From NCBI RefSeq assembly GCF_963678635.1, contig NC_087063.1, forward strand, positions 24,682,701-24,746,700: DNA of 64,000 bases, read 5' to 3'. A program made the translations under genes and the position numbers. Of this stretch, positions 10,185 through 24,999 are shown piece after piece (position 1 is the first letter of the stretch; every line of letters starts with the position of its first letter). The notes beneath the pieces were generated by a model. The model ran no database searches. It was not told where the DNA came from and saw only the letters and a program-made list of their open reading frames with translations. The DNA is from Symsagittifera roscoffensis. Lineage: Eukaryota > Xenacoelomorpha > Acoela > Convolutidae.

Positions 10185-12734
10185 TTATATCAAAAAGAGG
10201 TCTCTGAGGCAGGAAAATAAATTTCTATCCCCTTGGAGTTTAGCGGTGCGATCAACTTGTAATTTTGCTTGAGGGCTAGGGACATGTTCACCTACTAGCG
10301 CAAATACCATTTTTTCTATTATGAGTTTTGTTCCCAAGTTAATTGTATTTTTGTGTTTATATCTAAATAGGTCTCTGATGAAGGAAAATAAATTTACATC
10401 CCCTTGGAGTTTAGCGTTGTGATCAAGTTGTAACTTTGCTTGAGGGCTGGACACATGTTCACCTACTAGCGCAAATACCATTTTTTCTATTATAAGTTTT
10501 GTTCCCAAGTTATTTGTTTTTGTGTTTATATCGAAAATAGGTCTCTGAGGAAGGAAAAAAAATTTACATCCCCTTGGAGTTTAGCCGTGCGATCAAGTTG
10601 TAACATTGCTTGAGGGCTGGGGACATGTTCACCTACTAGCGCAAATACCATTTTTTCTATTATAAGTTTTGTTCCCAAGTTATTTGTATTTTTGTGTTTA
10701 TAACTAAAATAGGTCTCTGATGAAGGAAAATAAATTTACATCCCCTTGGAGTTTAGCGTTGTGATCAAGTTGTAACTTTGCTTGAGGGCTGGACACATGT
10801 TCACCTACTAGCGCAAATACCATTTTTTCTATTATAAGTTTTGTTCCCAAGTTATTTGTTTTTGTGTTTATATCGAAAATAGGTCTCTGAGGAAGTAAAA
10901 CAAATTTACATCCCCTTGGAGTTTAGCCGTGCGATCAAGTTGTAACTTTGCTTGAGGGCTGGGGACATGTTCACCTACTAGCGCAAATACCATTTTATCT
11001 ATTATAAGTTTTGTTCCCAAGTTATTTGTATTTTTGTGTTTATATCAAAAAGAGGTCTCTGAGGCAGGAAAATAAATTTTTATCCCCTTGGAGTTTAGCG
11101 GTGCGATCAACTTGTAATTTTGCTTGAGGGCTAGGGACATGTTCACCTACTAGCGCAAATACCATTTTTTCTATTATGAGTTTTGTTCCCAAGTTAATTG
11201 TATTTTTGTGTTTATATCTAAATAGGTCTCTGATGAAGGAAAATAAATTTACATCCCCTTGGAGTTTAGCGTTGTGATCAAGTTGTAACTTTGCTTGAGG
11301 GCTGGACACATGTTCACCTACTAGCGCAAATACCATTCTTTCTATTATAAGTTTTGTTCCCATGTTATTTGTTTTTGTGTTTATATCGAAAATAGGTCTC
11401 TGAGGAAGGAAAAAAAATTTACATCCCCTTGGAGTTTAGCCGTGCGATCAAGTTGTAACATTGCTTGAGGGCTGGGGACATGTTCACCTACTAGCGCAAA
11501 TACCATTTTTTCTATTATAAGTTTTGTTCCCAAGTTATTTGTATTTTTGTGTTTATAACTAAAATAGGTCTCTGAGGTAGGAAAATAAATTTACATCCCC
11601 TTGGAGTTTAGCGGTGTGATCAAGTTGTAACTTTGCTGGAGGGCTGGGGACATGTTCACCTACTAGCGCAAATACCTTTTTTTCTATTATAAGTTTTGTT
11701 CTCAAGTTATTTGTATTTTTGTGTTTATATCGAAAATAGGTCTCTGAGGACGGAAAACAAAATTACATCCCCTTGGAGTTTAGCGGTGCGATCAATTTGT
11801 AACATTGCTTCAGGACTGGGGACATGTTCCCCTACTAGCGCAAATACCATTTTTTCCATTATAAGTTTTGTTCCCAAGTTATTTGTATTTTTGTGTTTAT
11901 ATCGAAAATAGGTCTCTGAGGAAGGAAAATAAAATTACATCCCCTTAGAGTTTAGCGGTGCGATTAATTTGTAACATTGCTTGAGGACTGGGGACATGTT
12001 CCCCTACTAGCGCAAATACTATTTTTTCTATTATAAGTTTCGTTCCCAAGTTATTTGTATTTTTGTGTTTATATCGAAAATAGGTCTCTGAGGAAGGAAA
12101 ATAAATTTACATCCCCTTGGAGTTTAGCGGTACGATCAATTTGTAATTTTGCTTGAGGGCTGGGTACATGTTCGCCTACTAGCGCAAATACCGTTTTTTC
12201 TATTATAAGTTTTGTTCCCAAGTTATTTGTTTTTGTGTTTATATCGAAAATAGGTCTCTGAGGAAGTAAAACAAATTTACATCCCCTTGGAGTTTAGCCG
12301 TGCGCTCAAGTTGTAACTTTGCTTGAGGGCTGGGGACATGTTCACCTACTAGCGCAAATACCATTTTATCTATTATAAGTTTTGTTCCCAAGTTATTTGT
12401 ATTTTTGTGTTTATATCAAAAAGAGGTCTCTGAGGCAGGAAAATAAATTTAAATCCCCTTGGAGTTTAGCCGTGCGATCAACTTGTAACTTTGCTTGAGG
12501 GCTAGGGACATGTTCACCTACTAGCGCAAATACCATTTTTTCTATTATGAGTTTTGTTCCCAAGTTAATTGTATTTTTGTGTTTATATCTAAATAGGTCT
12601 CTGATGAAGGAAAATAATTTTACATCCCCTTGGAGTTTAGCGTTGTGATCAAGTTGTAACTTTGCTTGAGGGCTGGACACATGTTCACCTACTAGCGCAA
12701 ATACCATTTTTTCTATTATAAGTTTTGTTCCCAA
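10185..12734. repeat. Satellite higher-order repeat: blocks repeated at 855 and 1371 bp
   Basis: A distinctive two-monomer block (with ATCAAAAAGAGGTCTCTGAG and GTTAATTGTATTTTTGTG variants) recurs at 10185, 11040 and 12411. Spacings are 855 bp (5 monomers) and 1371 bp (8 monomers). Confidence 0.8.
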
Positions 12735-14849
12735 GTTATTTGTTTTTGTGTTTATATCGAAAATAGGTCTCTGAGGAAGGAAAAAAACTTACATCCCCTT
12801 GGAGTTTAGCCGTGCGATCAAGTTGTAACATTACTTGAGGGCTGGGGACATGTTCACCTACTAGCGCAAATACCATTTTTTCTATTATAAGTTTTGTTCC
12901 CAAGTTATTTGTATTTTTGTGTTTATAACTAAAATAGGTCTCTGAGGAAGGAAAATAAATTTACATGCCCTTGGAGTTTAGCGGTGTGATCAAGTTGTAA
13001 CTTTGCTGGAGGGCTGGGGACATGTTCACCTACTAGCGCAAATACCTTTTTTTCTATTATAAGTTTTGTTCCCAAGTTAATCGTTTTTGTGTTTTTATCG
13101 AAAATAGGTCTCTGAGGAAGGAAAATAAATTTACATCCCCTTGGAGTTTAGCGGTGCGATTAAGTTGTAACTTTTCTTGAGGACTGGGGACATGTCCACC
13201 TACTAGCGCAAATACCATTTTTTCCATTATAAGTTTTGTTCTCAAGTTATTTGTATTTTTGTGTTTATATCGAAAATAGGTCTCTGAGGAAGGAAAACAA
13301 AATTACATCCCCTTGGAGTTTAGCGGTGCGATCAATTTGTAACATTGCTTCAGGACTGGGGACATGTTCCCCTACTAGCGCAAATACCATTTTTCCATTA
13401 TAAGTTTTGTTCCAAGTTATTTGTATTTTTGTGTTTATATCGAAAATAGGTCTCTGAGGAAGGAAAATAAATTTACATCCCCTTGGAGTTTAGCGGTACG
13501 ATCAATTTGTAATTTTGCTTGAGGGCTGGGTACATGTTCGCCTATTAGCGCAAATACCGTTTTTTCTATTATAAGTTTTGTTCCCAAGTTATTTGTTTTT
13601 GTGTTTATATCGAAAATAGGTCTCTGAGGAAGTAAAACAAATATACATCCCCTTGGAGTTTAGCCGTGCGATCAAGTTGTAACTTTGCTTGAGGGCTGGG
13701 GACATGTTCACCTACTAGCGCAAATACCATTTTATCTATTATAATATTTGTTCCCAAGTTATTTGTATTTTTGTGTTTATATCGAAAATAGGTCTCTGAG
13801 GAAGGAAAAAAAATTTACATCCCCTTGGAGTTTAGCGTTGTGATCAAGCTGTAACTTCGCTAGAGGGCTGGACACATGTTCACCTACTAGCGCAAATACC
13901 ATTTTTTCTATTATAAGTTTTGTTCCCAAGTTATTTGTTTTTGTGTTTATATCGAAAATAGGTCTCTGAGGAAGGAAAATAAATTAACATCCCCTTGGAG
14001 TTTAGCCGTGCGATCAAGTTGTAACATTGCTTGAGGGCTGGGGACATGTTCACCTACTAGCGAAAATACCATTTTTTCTATTATAAGTTTTGTTCCCAAG
14101 TTAATCGTTTTTGTGTTTTTATCGAAAATAGGTCTCTGAGGAAGGAAAATAAATTTACATCCCCTTGGAGTTTAGCGGTGCGATTAAGTTGTAACTTTGC
14201 TTGAGGACTGGGGACATGTCCACCTACTAGCGCAAATACCATTTTTTCCATTATAAGTTTTGTTCCCAAGTTATTTGTATTTTTGTGTTTATATCGAAAA
14301 TAAGTCTCTGAGGAAGGAAAATAAAATTACATCCCCTTGGAGTTTAGCGGTGCGATCAATTTGTAACATTGCTTGAGGACTGGGGACATGTTCCCCTACT
14401 AGCGCAAATACCATTTTTTCTATTATAAGTTTTGTTCCCAAGTTATTTGTATTTTTGTGTTTATATCGAAAATAGGTCTCTGAGGAAGTAAAAAAATACA
14501 TACCCTTGGAATTTAGCGGTGCGATCAATTTGTAACTTTGCTTGAGGGCTGGGGACATGTTCACCTACTAGCGCAAACACCATTTTTTCTATTATAAGTT
14601 TTGTTCCCAAGTTATTTGTTTTTGGGTTTATATCGAAAATAGGTCTCTGAGGAAGGAAAATAAATTTACATCCCCTTGGAGTTTAGCGGTGCGATCAAGT
14701 TGTAACTTTGCTTGAGGGCTGGGGACATGTTCACCTACTAGCGCAAATACCGTTTTTTCTATCATAAGTTTTGTTCCCAAGTTATTTGTTTTTGGGTTTA
14801 TATCGAAAATAGGTCTCTGAGGAAGGAAAATAAATTTACATCCCCTTGG

Positions 14850-17575
14850 AGTTTAGCGGTGCGATCAAGTTGTAACTTTGCTTGAGGGCTGGGGACATGT
14901 TCACCTACTAGCGCAAATACCATTTTTTCTATTATAAGTTTTGTTCCCAAGTTATTTCTATTTTTGTGTTTATATCCAAAATAGGTCTCTGAGGAAGGAA
15001 CATAAATTTACATCCCCTTGGAGTTTAGAGGTGCGATCAATTTGTAACTTTGCTTGAGGGCTGGGGACATGTTCACCTACTAGCGCAAACACCATTTTTT
15101 CTATTATAAGTTTTGTTCCCCAGTTATTTGTATTTTTGTGTTTATATCGAAAATAGGTCTCTGAGGAAGGAAAATAAAATTACATCCCCTTGGAGTTTAC
15201 CGGTGCGATCAATTTGTAACTTTGCTTGAGGGCTGGCGACATGTTCACCTACTAGTGCAAAAACCATTTTTTCTATTATAAGTTTTGTTCCCAATTTATT
15301 TGTTTTTGTGTTTATATCGAAAATAGGTCTCTGAGGAAGGAAAACAAATTTACATCCCCTTGGAGTTTAGCGGTGCGATCAAGTTGTAACTTTGCTTGAG
15401 GGCTGCGGACATGTTCACCTAATAGCGCAAATACCATTTTTTCTATTATATGTTTTGTTACCAAGTTATTTGTATTTTTGTGTTTATATCGAAAATAGGT
15501 TTCTGAGGAAGGAAAATAAATTTACATCCCCTTGGAGTTTAGCGGTGCGATCAATTTGTAACTTTGCTTGAGGGCTCGGGACAAGTTCACCTACTAGCGC
15601 AAATACCATTTTTTCCATTATAAGTTTTGTTCCCAAGTTATTCGTTTTTGTGTTTATATCGAAAATAGGTCTCTGAGGAAGGAAAAAAAATTCCATCCCC
15701 TTGGAGTTTAGCGGTGCGATCAATTTGTAACTTTGCTTGAGGACTGGGGACATGTTCAGCTACTAGCGCAAATACCATTTTTTCTATTATAAGTTTTGTT
15801 CCCAAGTTATTTGTATTTTTGTTTTTATATCGAAAATAGGTCTCTGAGGAAGGAAAAAAATTACATCCCCTTGGAGTTTAGCGGTGCCATCAATTTGTAA
15901 CTTTGCTTGAGGGCTGGGGACATGTTCACCTACTAGCGCAAATACCATTTTTTCTATTATAAGTTTTGTTCCCAAGTTATTCGTTTTTGTGTTTATATCG
16001 AAAATAGGTCTCTGAGGAAGGAAAATAAATTTACATCCCCTTGGAGTTTAGCGGTGCGATCAAGTTGTAACTTTGCTTGAGGACTGGGGACATGTTCACC
16101 TACTAGCGCAAATACCATTTTTTCTATTATAAGTTTTGTTCCCCAGTTATTTGTATTTTTGTGTTTATATCGAAAATAGGTCCCTGAGGAAGGAAAATAA
16201 AATTACATCCCCTTGGAGTTTAGCGGTGCGATCAAGTTGTAACTTTGCTTGAGGGCTGGGGACATGTTCACCTACTAGCGCAAATACCATTTTTTCTATT
16301 ATAAGTTTTGTTCCCAAGTTATTTCTATTTTTGTGTTTATATCCAAAATAGGTCTCTGAGGAAGGAACATAAATTTACATCCCCTTGGAGTTTAGAGGTG
16401 CGATCAATTTGTAACTTTGCTTGAGGGCTGGGGACATGTTCACCTACTAGCGCAAACACCATTTTTTCTATTATAAGTTTTGTTCCCCAGTTATTTGTAT
16501 TTTTGTGTTTATATCGAAAATAGGTCTCTGAGGAAGGAAAATAAAATTACATCCCCTTGGAGTTTACCGGTGCGATCAATTTGTAACTTTGCTTGAGGGC
16601 TGGCGACATGTTCACCTACTAGTGCAAAAACCATTTTTTCTATTATAAGTTTTGTTCCCAATTTATTTGTTTTTGTGTTTATATCGAAAATAGGTCTCTG
16701 AGGAAGGAAAACAAATTTACATCCCCTTGGAGTTTAGCGGTGCGATCAAGTTGTAACTTTGCTTGAGGGCTGCGGACATGTTCACCTAATAGCGCAAATA
16801 CCATTTTTTCTATTATATGTTTTGTTACCAAGTTATTTGTATTTTTGTGTTTATATCGAAAATAGGTTTCTGAGGAAGGAAAATAAATTTACATCCCCTT
16901 GGAGTTTAGCGGTGCGATCAATTTGTAACTTTGCTTGAGGGCTCGGGACAAGTTCACCTACTAGCGCAAATACCATTTTTTCCATTATAAGTTTTGTTCC
17001 CAAGTTATTCGTTTTTGTGTTTATATCGAAAATAGGTCTCTGAGGAAGGAAAAAAAATTCCATCCCCTTGGAGTTTAGCGGTGCGATCAATTTGTAACTT
17101 TGCTTGAGGACTGGGGACATGTTCAGCTACTAGCGCAAATACCATTTTTTCTATTATAAGTTTTGTTCCCAAGTTATTTGTATTTTTGTTTTTATATCGA
17201 AAATAGGTCTCTGAGGAAGGAAAAAAATTACATCCCCTTGGAGTTTAGCGGTGCCATCAATTTGTAACTTTGCTTGAGGGCTGGGGACATGTTCACCTAC
17301 TAGCGCAAATACCATTTTTTCTATTATAAGTTTTGTTCCCAAGTTATTCGTTTTTGTGTTTATATCGAAAATAGGTCTCTGAGGAAGGAAAATAAATTTA
17401 CATCCCCTTGGAGTTTAGCGGTGCGATCAAGTTGTAACTTTGCTTGAGGACTGGGGACATGTTCACCTACTAGCGCAAATACCATTTTTTCTATTATAAG
17501 TTTTGTTCCCCAGTTATTTGTATTTTTGTGTTTATATCGAAAATAGGTCCCTGAGGAAGGAAAATAAAATTACAT
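14850..17575. repeat. Satellite higher-order repeat: 1367-bp (8-monomer) unit, two copies
   Basis: Private variants (TATTTCTATTTTTG with GGAACATAA; GTGCAAAAACC; GGTTTCTGAGG; GGTCCCTGAGG) occur in the same order twice, offset by exactly 1367 bases. Boundaries are approximate. Confidence 0.85.
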
Positions 17576-18619
17576 CCCCTTGGAGTTTAGCGGTGCGATC
17601 AATTTGTAACTTTGCTTGAGGACTGGGGACATGTTCACCTACTAGCGCAAATACCATTTTTTCTATTATAAGTTTTGTTCCCCAGTTATTTGTATTTTTG
17701 TGTTTATATCGAAAATAGGTCTCTGAGGAAGGAAAATAAAATTACATCCCCTTGGAGTTTACCGGTGCGATCAATTTGTAACTTTAATTGAGGGCTGGCG
17801 ACATGTTCACCTACTAGTGCAAAAACCATATTTTCTATTATAAGTTTTGTTCCCAATTTCTTTGTTTTTGTGTTTATATCGAAAATAGGTCTCTGAGGAA
17901 GGAAAATAAATTTACATCCCCTTGGAGTTTAGCGGTGCGATCAAGTTGTAACTTTGCTTGAGGGCTGCGGACATGTTCACCTAATAGCGCAAATACCATT
18001 TTTTCTATTATAAGTTTTGTTCCCAAGTTATTCGTTTTTGTGTTTATATCGAAAATAGGTCTCTGAGGAAGGAAAAAAAATTCCATCCCCTTGGAGTTTA
18101 GCGGTGCAATCAATTTGTAACTTTGCTTGAGGACTGGGGAAATGTTCACCTACTAGCGCAAATACCATTTTTTCTATTATAAGTTTTGTTCCCAAGTTAT
18201 TTGTATTTTTGTGTTTATATCGAAAATAGGTCTCTGAGGAAGGAAAAAAAATTACATCCCCTTGGAGTTTAGCGGTGCCATCAATTTGTAACTTTGCTTG
18301 AGGGCTGGGGAAATGTTCACCTACTAGCGCAAATACCATTTTTTCTATTATAAGTTTTGTTCCCAAGTTATTCGTTTTTATGTTTATATCGAAAATAGGT
18401 CTCGGAGGAAGGAAAATAAATTTACATCCCCTTTGAGTTTAGCGGTGCGATCAAGTTGTAACTTGCTTGAGGACTGGGGACATGTCCACCTACTAGCGCA
18501 AATACCATTTTTTCTATTATAAGTTTTGTTCCCAAGTTATTTGTATTTTTGGGTTAATATCGAAAATAGGTCTCTGAGGAAGGAAAATAAAATTACATCC
18601 CCTTGGAGTTTAGCGGTGC

Positions 18620-20650
18620 GATCAATTTGTAACTTTGCTTGAGGACTGGGGACATGTTCACCTACTAGCGCAAATACCATTTTTTCTATTATAAGTTTTG
18701 TTCCCAAGTGATTTGTATATTTGTGTTTATATTGAAAAAAAGTATCTGAGGAAGGAAAAAAAATTACATCCCCTTGGAGTTTAGCGGTGCGACCAATCTG
18801 TAACTTTGCTTGAGGGCTGGGGACATTTTCACCTACTAGCGCAAATACCATTTTTTCTATTATAAGTTTTGTTCCCATGTTATTTGTATTTTTGTGTTAA
18901 TATCGTAAATAGGTCTCTGAGGAAGGAAAATAAAAATACATCCCCTTGGAGTTTAGCGGTGCGATCAATTTGTAACTTTGCTTGAGGGCTGGGAACATGT
19001 TTACCTACTAGCGCAAATACCACTTTTTCTATTATAAGTTTTGTTCCCAACTTATTCGTTTTTGTGTTTTTTATCGTAAATAGGTCTCTGAGGAAGGAAA
19101 ACAAATTTACATCCCCTTGGAGTTTAGCGGTGCGATCAAGATGTAACTTTGCTTGAGGACTGGGGACATGTCCACCTACTAGCGCAAATACCATTTTTCC
19201 TTTTATAAGTTTTGTTCCCAAGTTATTTGTATTTTTGTGTTAATATCGAAAATAGGTCTCTGAGGAAGGAAAATAAAATTACATCCCCTTGGAGTTTAGC
19301 GGTGCGATCAATTTGTAACTTTGCTTGAGGGCTGGGAACATGTTTACCTACTAGCGCAAATACCACTTTTTCTATTATAAGTTTTGTTCCCAACTTATTC
19401 GTTTTTGTGTTTTTTATCGTAAATAGGTCTCTGAGGAAGGAAAACAAATTTACATACCCTTGGAGTTTAGCGGTGCGATCAAGATGTAACTTTGCTTGAG
19501 GACTGGGGACATGTCCACCTACTAGCGCAAATACCATTTTTTCTATTATAAGTTTTGTTCCCATGTTATTTGTATTTTTGTGTTAATATCGTAAATAGGT
19601 CTCTGAGGAAGGAAAATAAAAATACATCCCCTTGGAGTTTAGCGGTGCGATCAATTTGTAACTTTGCTTGAGGACTGGGGACATGTTCACCTACTAGCGC
19701 AAATACCATTTTTTCTATTATAAGTTTTGTTCCCAAGTGATTTGTATATTTGTGTTTATATTGAAAAAAAGTATCTGAGGAAGGAAAAAAAATTACATCC
19801 CCTTGGAGTTTAGCGGTGCGACCAATCTGTAACTTTGCTTGAGGGCTGGGGACATTTTCACCTACTAGCGCAAATACCATTTTTTCTATTATAAGTTTTG
19901 TTCCCATGTTATTTGTATTTTTGTGTTAATATCGTAAATAGGTCTCTGAGGAAGGAAAATAAAAATACATCCCCTTGGAGTTTAGCGGTGCGATCAATTT
20001 GTAACTTTGCTTGAGGGCTGGGAACATGTTTACCTACTAGCGCAAATACCACTTTTTCTATTATAAGTTTTGTTCCCAACTTATTCGTTTTTGTGTTTTT
20101 TATCGTAAATAGGTCTCTGAGGAAGGAAAACAAATTTACATCCCCTTGGAGTTTAGCGGTGCGATCAAGATGTAACTTTGCTTGAGGACTGGGGACATGT
20201 CCACCTACTAGCGCAAATACCATTTTTCCTTTTATAAGTTTTGTTCCCAAGTTATTTGTATTTTTGTGTTAATATCGAAAATAGGTCTCTGAGGAAGGAA
20301 AATAAAATTACATCCCCTTGGAGTTTAGCGGTGCGATCAATTTGTAACTTTGCTTGAGGGCTGGGAACATGTTTACCTACTAGCGCAAATACCACTTTTT
20401 CTATTATAAGTTTTGTTCCCAACTTATTCGTTTTTGTGTTTTTTATCGTAAATAGGTCTCTGAGGAAGGAAAACAAATTTACATCCCCTTGGAGTTTAGC
20501 GGTGCGATCAAGATGTAACTTTGCTTGAGGACTGGGGACATGTCCACCTACTAGCGCAAATACCATTTTTTCTATTATAAGTTTTGTTCCCATGTTATTT
20601 GTATTTTTGTGTTAATATCGTAAATAGGTCTCTGAGGAAGGAAAATAAAA
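18620..20650. repeat. Satellite higher-order repeat: 1029-bp (6-monomer) unit, two copies
   Basis: Three 343-bp dimers recur in the same order at an offset of 1029 bases (frames at 18880/19909 and 19223/20252). Each dimer joins monomers of alternate type, so organisation is dimeric within a hexameric unit. Confidence 0.85.
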
Positions 20651-22550
20651 ATACATCCCCTTGGAGTTTAGCGGTGCGATCAATTTGTAACTTTGCTTGA
20701 GGACTGGGGACATGTTCACCTACTAGCGCAAATACCATTTTTTCTATTATAAGTTTTGTTCCCAAGTTATTTGTATTTTTGTGTTTATATCGAAAATAGG
20801 TCTCTGAGGAAGGAAAAAAAATTCCATCCCCTTGGAGTTTAGCGGTGCGATCAATTTGTAACTTTGCTTGAGGACTGGGGACATGTTCACCTACTAGCGC
20901 AAATACCATTTTTTCTATTATAAGTTTTGTTCCCAAGTTATTTGTATTTTTGTGTTTATATCGAAAATAGGTCTCTGAGGAAGGAAAAAAAATTACATCC
21001 CCTTGGAGTTTAGCGGTGCCATCAATTTGTAACTTTGCTTGAGGGCTGGGGACATGTTCACCTACTAGCGCGAATACCATTTTTTCTATTATAAGTTTTG
21101 TTCCCAAGTTATTCGTTTTTGTGTTTATATCGAAAATAGGTCTCTGAGGAAGGAAAATAAAATTACATCCCCTTGGAGTTTAGCGGTGCGATCAAGTTGT
21201 AACTTTGCTTGAGGACTGGGGACATGTCTACCTACTAGCGCAAATACCATTTTTTCTATTATAAGTTTTGTTCCCAAGTTATTTGTATTTTTGTGTTAAT
21301 ATCGAAAATAGGTCTCTGAGGAAGGAAAATAAAATTACATCCCCTTGGAGTTTAGCGGTGCGATCAAGTTGTAACTTTGCTTGAGGACTGGGGACATGTC
21401 TACCTACTAGCGCAAATACCATTTTTTCTATTATAAGTTTTGTTCCCAAGTTATTTGTATTTTTGTGTTAATATCGAAAATAGGTCTCTGAGGAAGGAAA
21501 ATAAATTTACATCCCCTTGGAGTTTAGCGGTGCGATCAAGCTGTAACTTTGCTTGAGGTCTGGGGACATGTTCACCTACTAGCGCAAATACCATTTTTTC
21601 TATTATAAGTTTTGTTCCCAAGTTATTTATATTTTTGTGTTTATATCGAAAATAGGTCTCTGAGGAAGGAAAATAAAATTACATCCCCTTGGAGTTTAGC
21701 GGTGCGATCAATTTGTAACTTTGCTTGAGGACTGGGGACATGTCCACCTACTAGCGCAAATACCATTTTTTCTATTATAAGTTTTGTTCCCATGTTATTT
21801 GTATTTTTGTGTTAATATCGTAAATAGGTCTCTGAGGAAGGAAAATAAAAATACATCCCCTTGGAGTTTAGCGGTGCGATCAATTTGTAACTTTGCTTGA
21901 GGACTGGGGACATGTTCACCTACTAGCGCAAATACCATTTTTTCTATTATAAGTTTTGTTCCCAAGTTATTTGTATTTTTGTGTTTATATCGAAAATAGG
22001 TCTCTGAGGAAGGAAAAAAAATTCCATCCCCTTGGAGTTTAGCGGTGCGATCAATTTGTAACTTTGCTTGAGGACTGGGGACATGTTCACCTACTAGCGC
22101 AAATACCATTTTTTCTATTATAAGTTTTGTTCCCAAGTTATTTGTATTTTTGTGTTTATATCGAAAATAGGTCTCTAAGGAAGGAAAAAAAATTACATCC
22201 CCTTGGAGTTTAGCGGTGCCATCAATTTGTAACTTTGCTTGAGGGCTGGGGACATGTTCACCTACTAGCGCGAATACCATTTTTTCTATTATAAGTTTTG
22301 TTCCCAAGTTATTCGTTTTTGTGTTTATATCGAAAATAGGTCTCTGAGGAAGGAAAATAAAATTACATCCCCTTGGAGTTTAGCGGTGCGATCAAGTTGT
22401 AACTTTGCTTGAGGACTGGGGACATGTCTACCTACTAGCGCAAATACCATTTTTTCTATTATAAGTTTTGTTCCCAAGTTATTTGTATTTTTGTGTTAAT
22501 ATCGAAAATAGGTCTCTGAGGAAGGAAAATAAAATTACATCCCCTTGGAG
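20540..22550. repeat. Satellite higher-order repeat: 1200-bp (7-monomer) unit
   Basis: The block at 20595-21300 recurs at 21795-22500 with almost no changes (one visible change, GTCTCTGAGG to GTCTCTAAGG). Boundaries are approximate and overlap the preceding unit. Confidence 0.8.
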
Positions 22551-24999
22551 TTTAGCGGTGCGATCAATTTGTAACTTTGCTTGAGGACTGGGGACATGTA
22601 AACCTACTAGCGCAAATACCATTTTTTCTATTATAAGTTTTGTTCCCAAGTTAATTGTATATTTGTGTTTATATCGAAAAAAGGTCTCTGAGGAAGGAAA
22701 AAAAAATACATCCCCTTGGAGTTTAGCGGTGCGATCAATCTGTAACTTTGCTTGAGGGCTGGGGACATTTTCACCTACTAGCACAAATACCAGTTTTTCT
22801 ATTATAAGTTTTGTTCCCAAGTTATTCGTTTGTGTTTATATCGAAAATAGGTCTCTGAGGAAGGAAAATAATTTTACATCCCCTTGGAGTTTAGCGGTGC
22901 AATCAAGTTGTAACTTTGCTTGAGGACTGGGGACATGTCCACCTACTAGCGCAAATAGCATTTTTCTTTTTATAAATTTTGTTCCCAAGTTATTTGTATT
23001 TTTGTGTTTATATCGAAAATAGGTCTCTGAGGAAGGAAAAAAAATTACATCCCCTTGGAGTTTAGCGGTGACATCAATTTGTAACTTTGCTTGAGGGCTG
23101 AGAACATGTTCACCTACTAGCGCAAATACCATTTTTTCTATTATAAGTTTTGTTCCCAACTTATTCGTTTTTGTGTTTATATCGTAAATAGGTCTCTGAG
23201 GAAGGAAAATAAATTTACATCCCCTTGGAGTTTAGCGGTGCGATCAAGTTGTAACTTTGCTTGAGGACTGGGGACATGTCCACCTACTAGCGCAAATACC
23301 ATTTTTTCTATTATAAGTTTTGTTCCCATGTTATTTGTATTTTTGTGTTAATATCGATAAATAGGTCTCTGAGGAAGGCAAATAAAAATACATCCCCTTG
23401 GAGTTTAGCGGTGCGATCAATTTGTAACTTTGCTTGAGGACTGGGGACATGTTCACCTACTAGCGCAAATACCATTTTTTCTTTTATAAACTTTGTTCCC
23501 AAGTTATTTGTATTTTTGTGTTCATATCGAAAATAGGTCTCTGAGGAAGGAAAAAAATGAAATCCCCTTGGAGTTTAGCGGTGCGATCAGTTTGTAACTT
23601 TGCTTGAGGGCTGGGGACATGTTCACCTTCTAGCGCAAATACCATTTTTTCTATTATAAGTTTTGTTCCCAAGTTAATTGTATTTTTGTGTTAATATCGA
23701 AAATAGGTCTCTGAGGAAGGAAAATAAAATAATATCCCCTTGGAGTTTAGCGGTGCGATCAATTGTGTAACTTTGCTTGAGGGCTGGCGACATGTTCACC
23801 TTCTAGCACAAATACCGTTTTTTCTATCATAAGTTTTGATCCCAAGTTATTTGTTTTTGTGTTTATATCGAAAATAGGTCTCTGAGGAAGGAAAATAAAT
23901 TTACATCCCCTTGGAGTTTAGCGGTGCGATCAAGTTGTAACTTTGCTTGACGGCTGGGGACATGTTCACCTACTAGCGCAAATAGCATTTTTTCTATTAT
24001 AAGTTTTGTTCACAAGTTATTTGTATTTTTGTGTTTATATCGAAAATAGGTCTCTGGGGAAGGAAAATAAAATTGCATCCCGTTGGAGTTTAGCGGTGCG
24101 ATCAATTTGTAACTTTGCTTGAGGACTGGGGACATGTTCACCTACTAGCGCAAATGCCATTTTTTCTATTATAAGTTTTGTTCCCAAGTTATTTGTATTT
24201 TTGTATTTTTATCGAAAATAGGTCTCTGAGGAAGGAAAAAAAATTACATCCCCTTGGAGTTTAGCGGTGCGATCAATTTGTAACTTTGCTTAAGGGCTGG
24301 CGACATGTTCACCTACTAGCGCAAATACCGTTTTTTCTATCATAAGTTTTGATCCCAAGTTATTTGTTTTTGTGTTTATATCGAAAGTAGGTCTCTGAGG
24401 AAGGAAAATAAATTTACATCCCCTTGGAGTTTAGCGGTGCGATCAAGTTGTAACTTTACTTGAGGGCTGGGGACATGTTCAACTACTAGCGCAAAAACCA
24501 TTTTTTCTATTATAAGTTTTGTTCCCAAGTTATTTGTATTTTTGTGTTTCTATCGAAAATAGGTCTCTGAGGAAGGAAAATAAATTTACATTCCCTTGGA
24601 GTTTAGCGGTGCGATCAATTTGTAGCTTTGCTTGAGGGCTGGGGACATGTTCACCTCTTAGCGCAAATACAAATTTTCTATTATAAGTTTTGTTCCCAAG
24701 TTATTTGTATTTTTGTGTTTATATCGAAAATAGGTCTCTGAGGAAGGAAAATAAATTTACATTCCCTTGGAGTTTAGCGGTGCGATCAATTTGTTACTTT
24801 GCTTGAGGGCTGGGGACATGTTCACCTACTAGCGCAAATACCATTTTTTCTATTATAAGTTTTGTTCCCAAGTTATTTGTATTTTTGTGCTTATATCGAA
24901 AATAGGTCTCTGAGGAAGGAAAATAAAATTACATCCCCTTGGAGTTTAGCGGCGCGATCAATTTGTAACTTTGCTTGAGGGCTGGCGACAGGTTCACCT

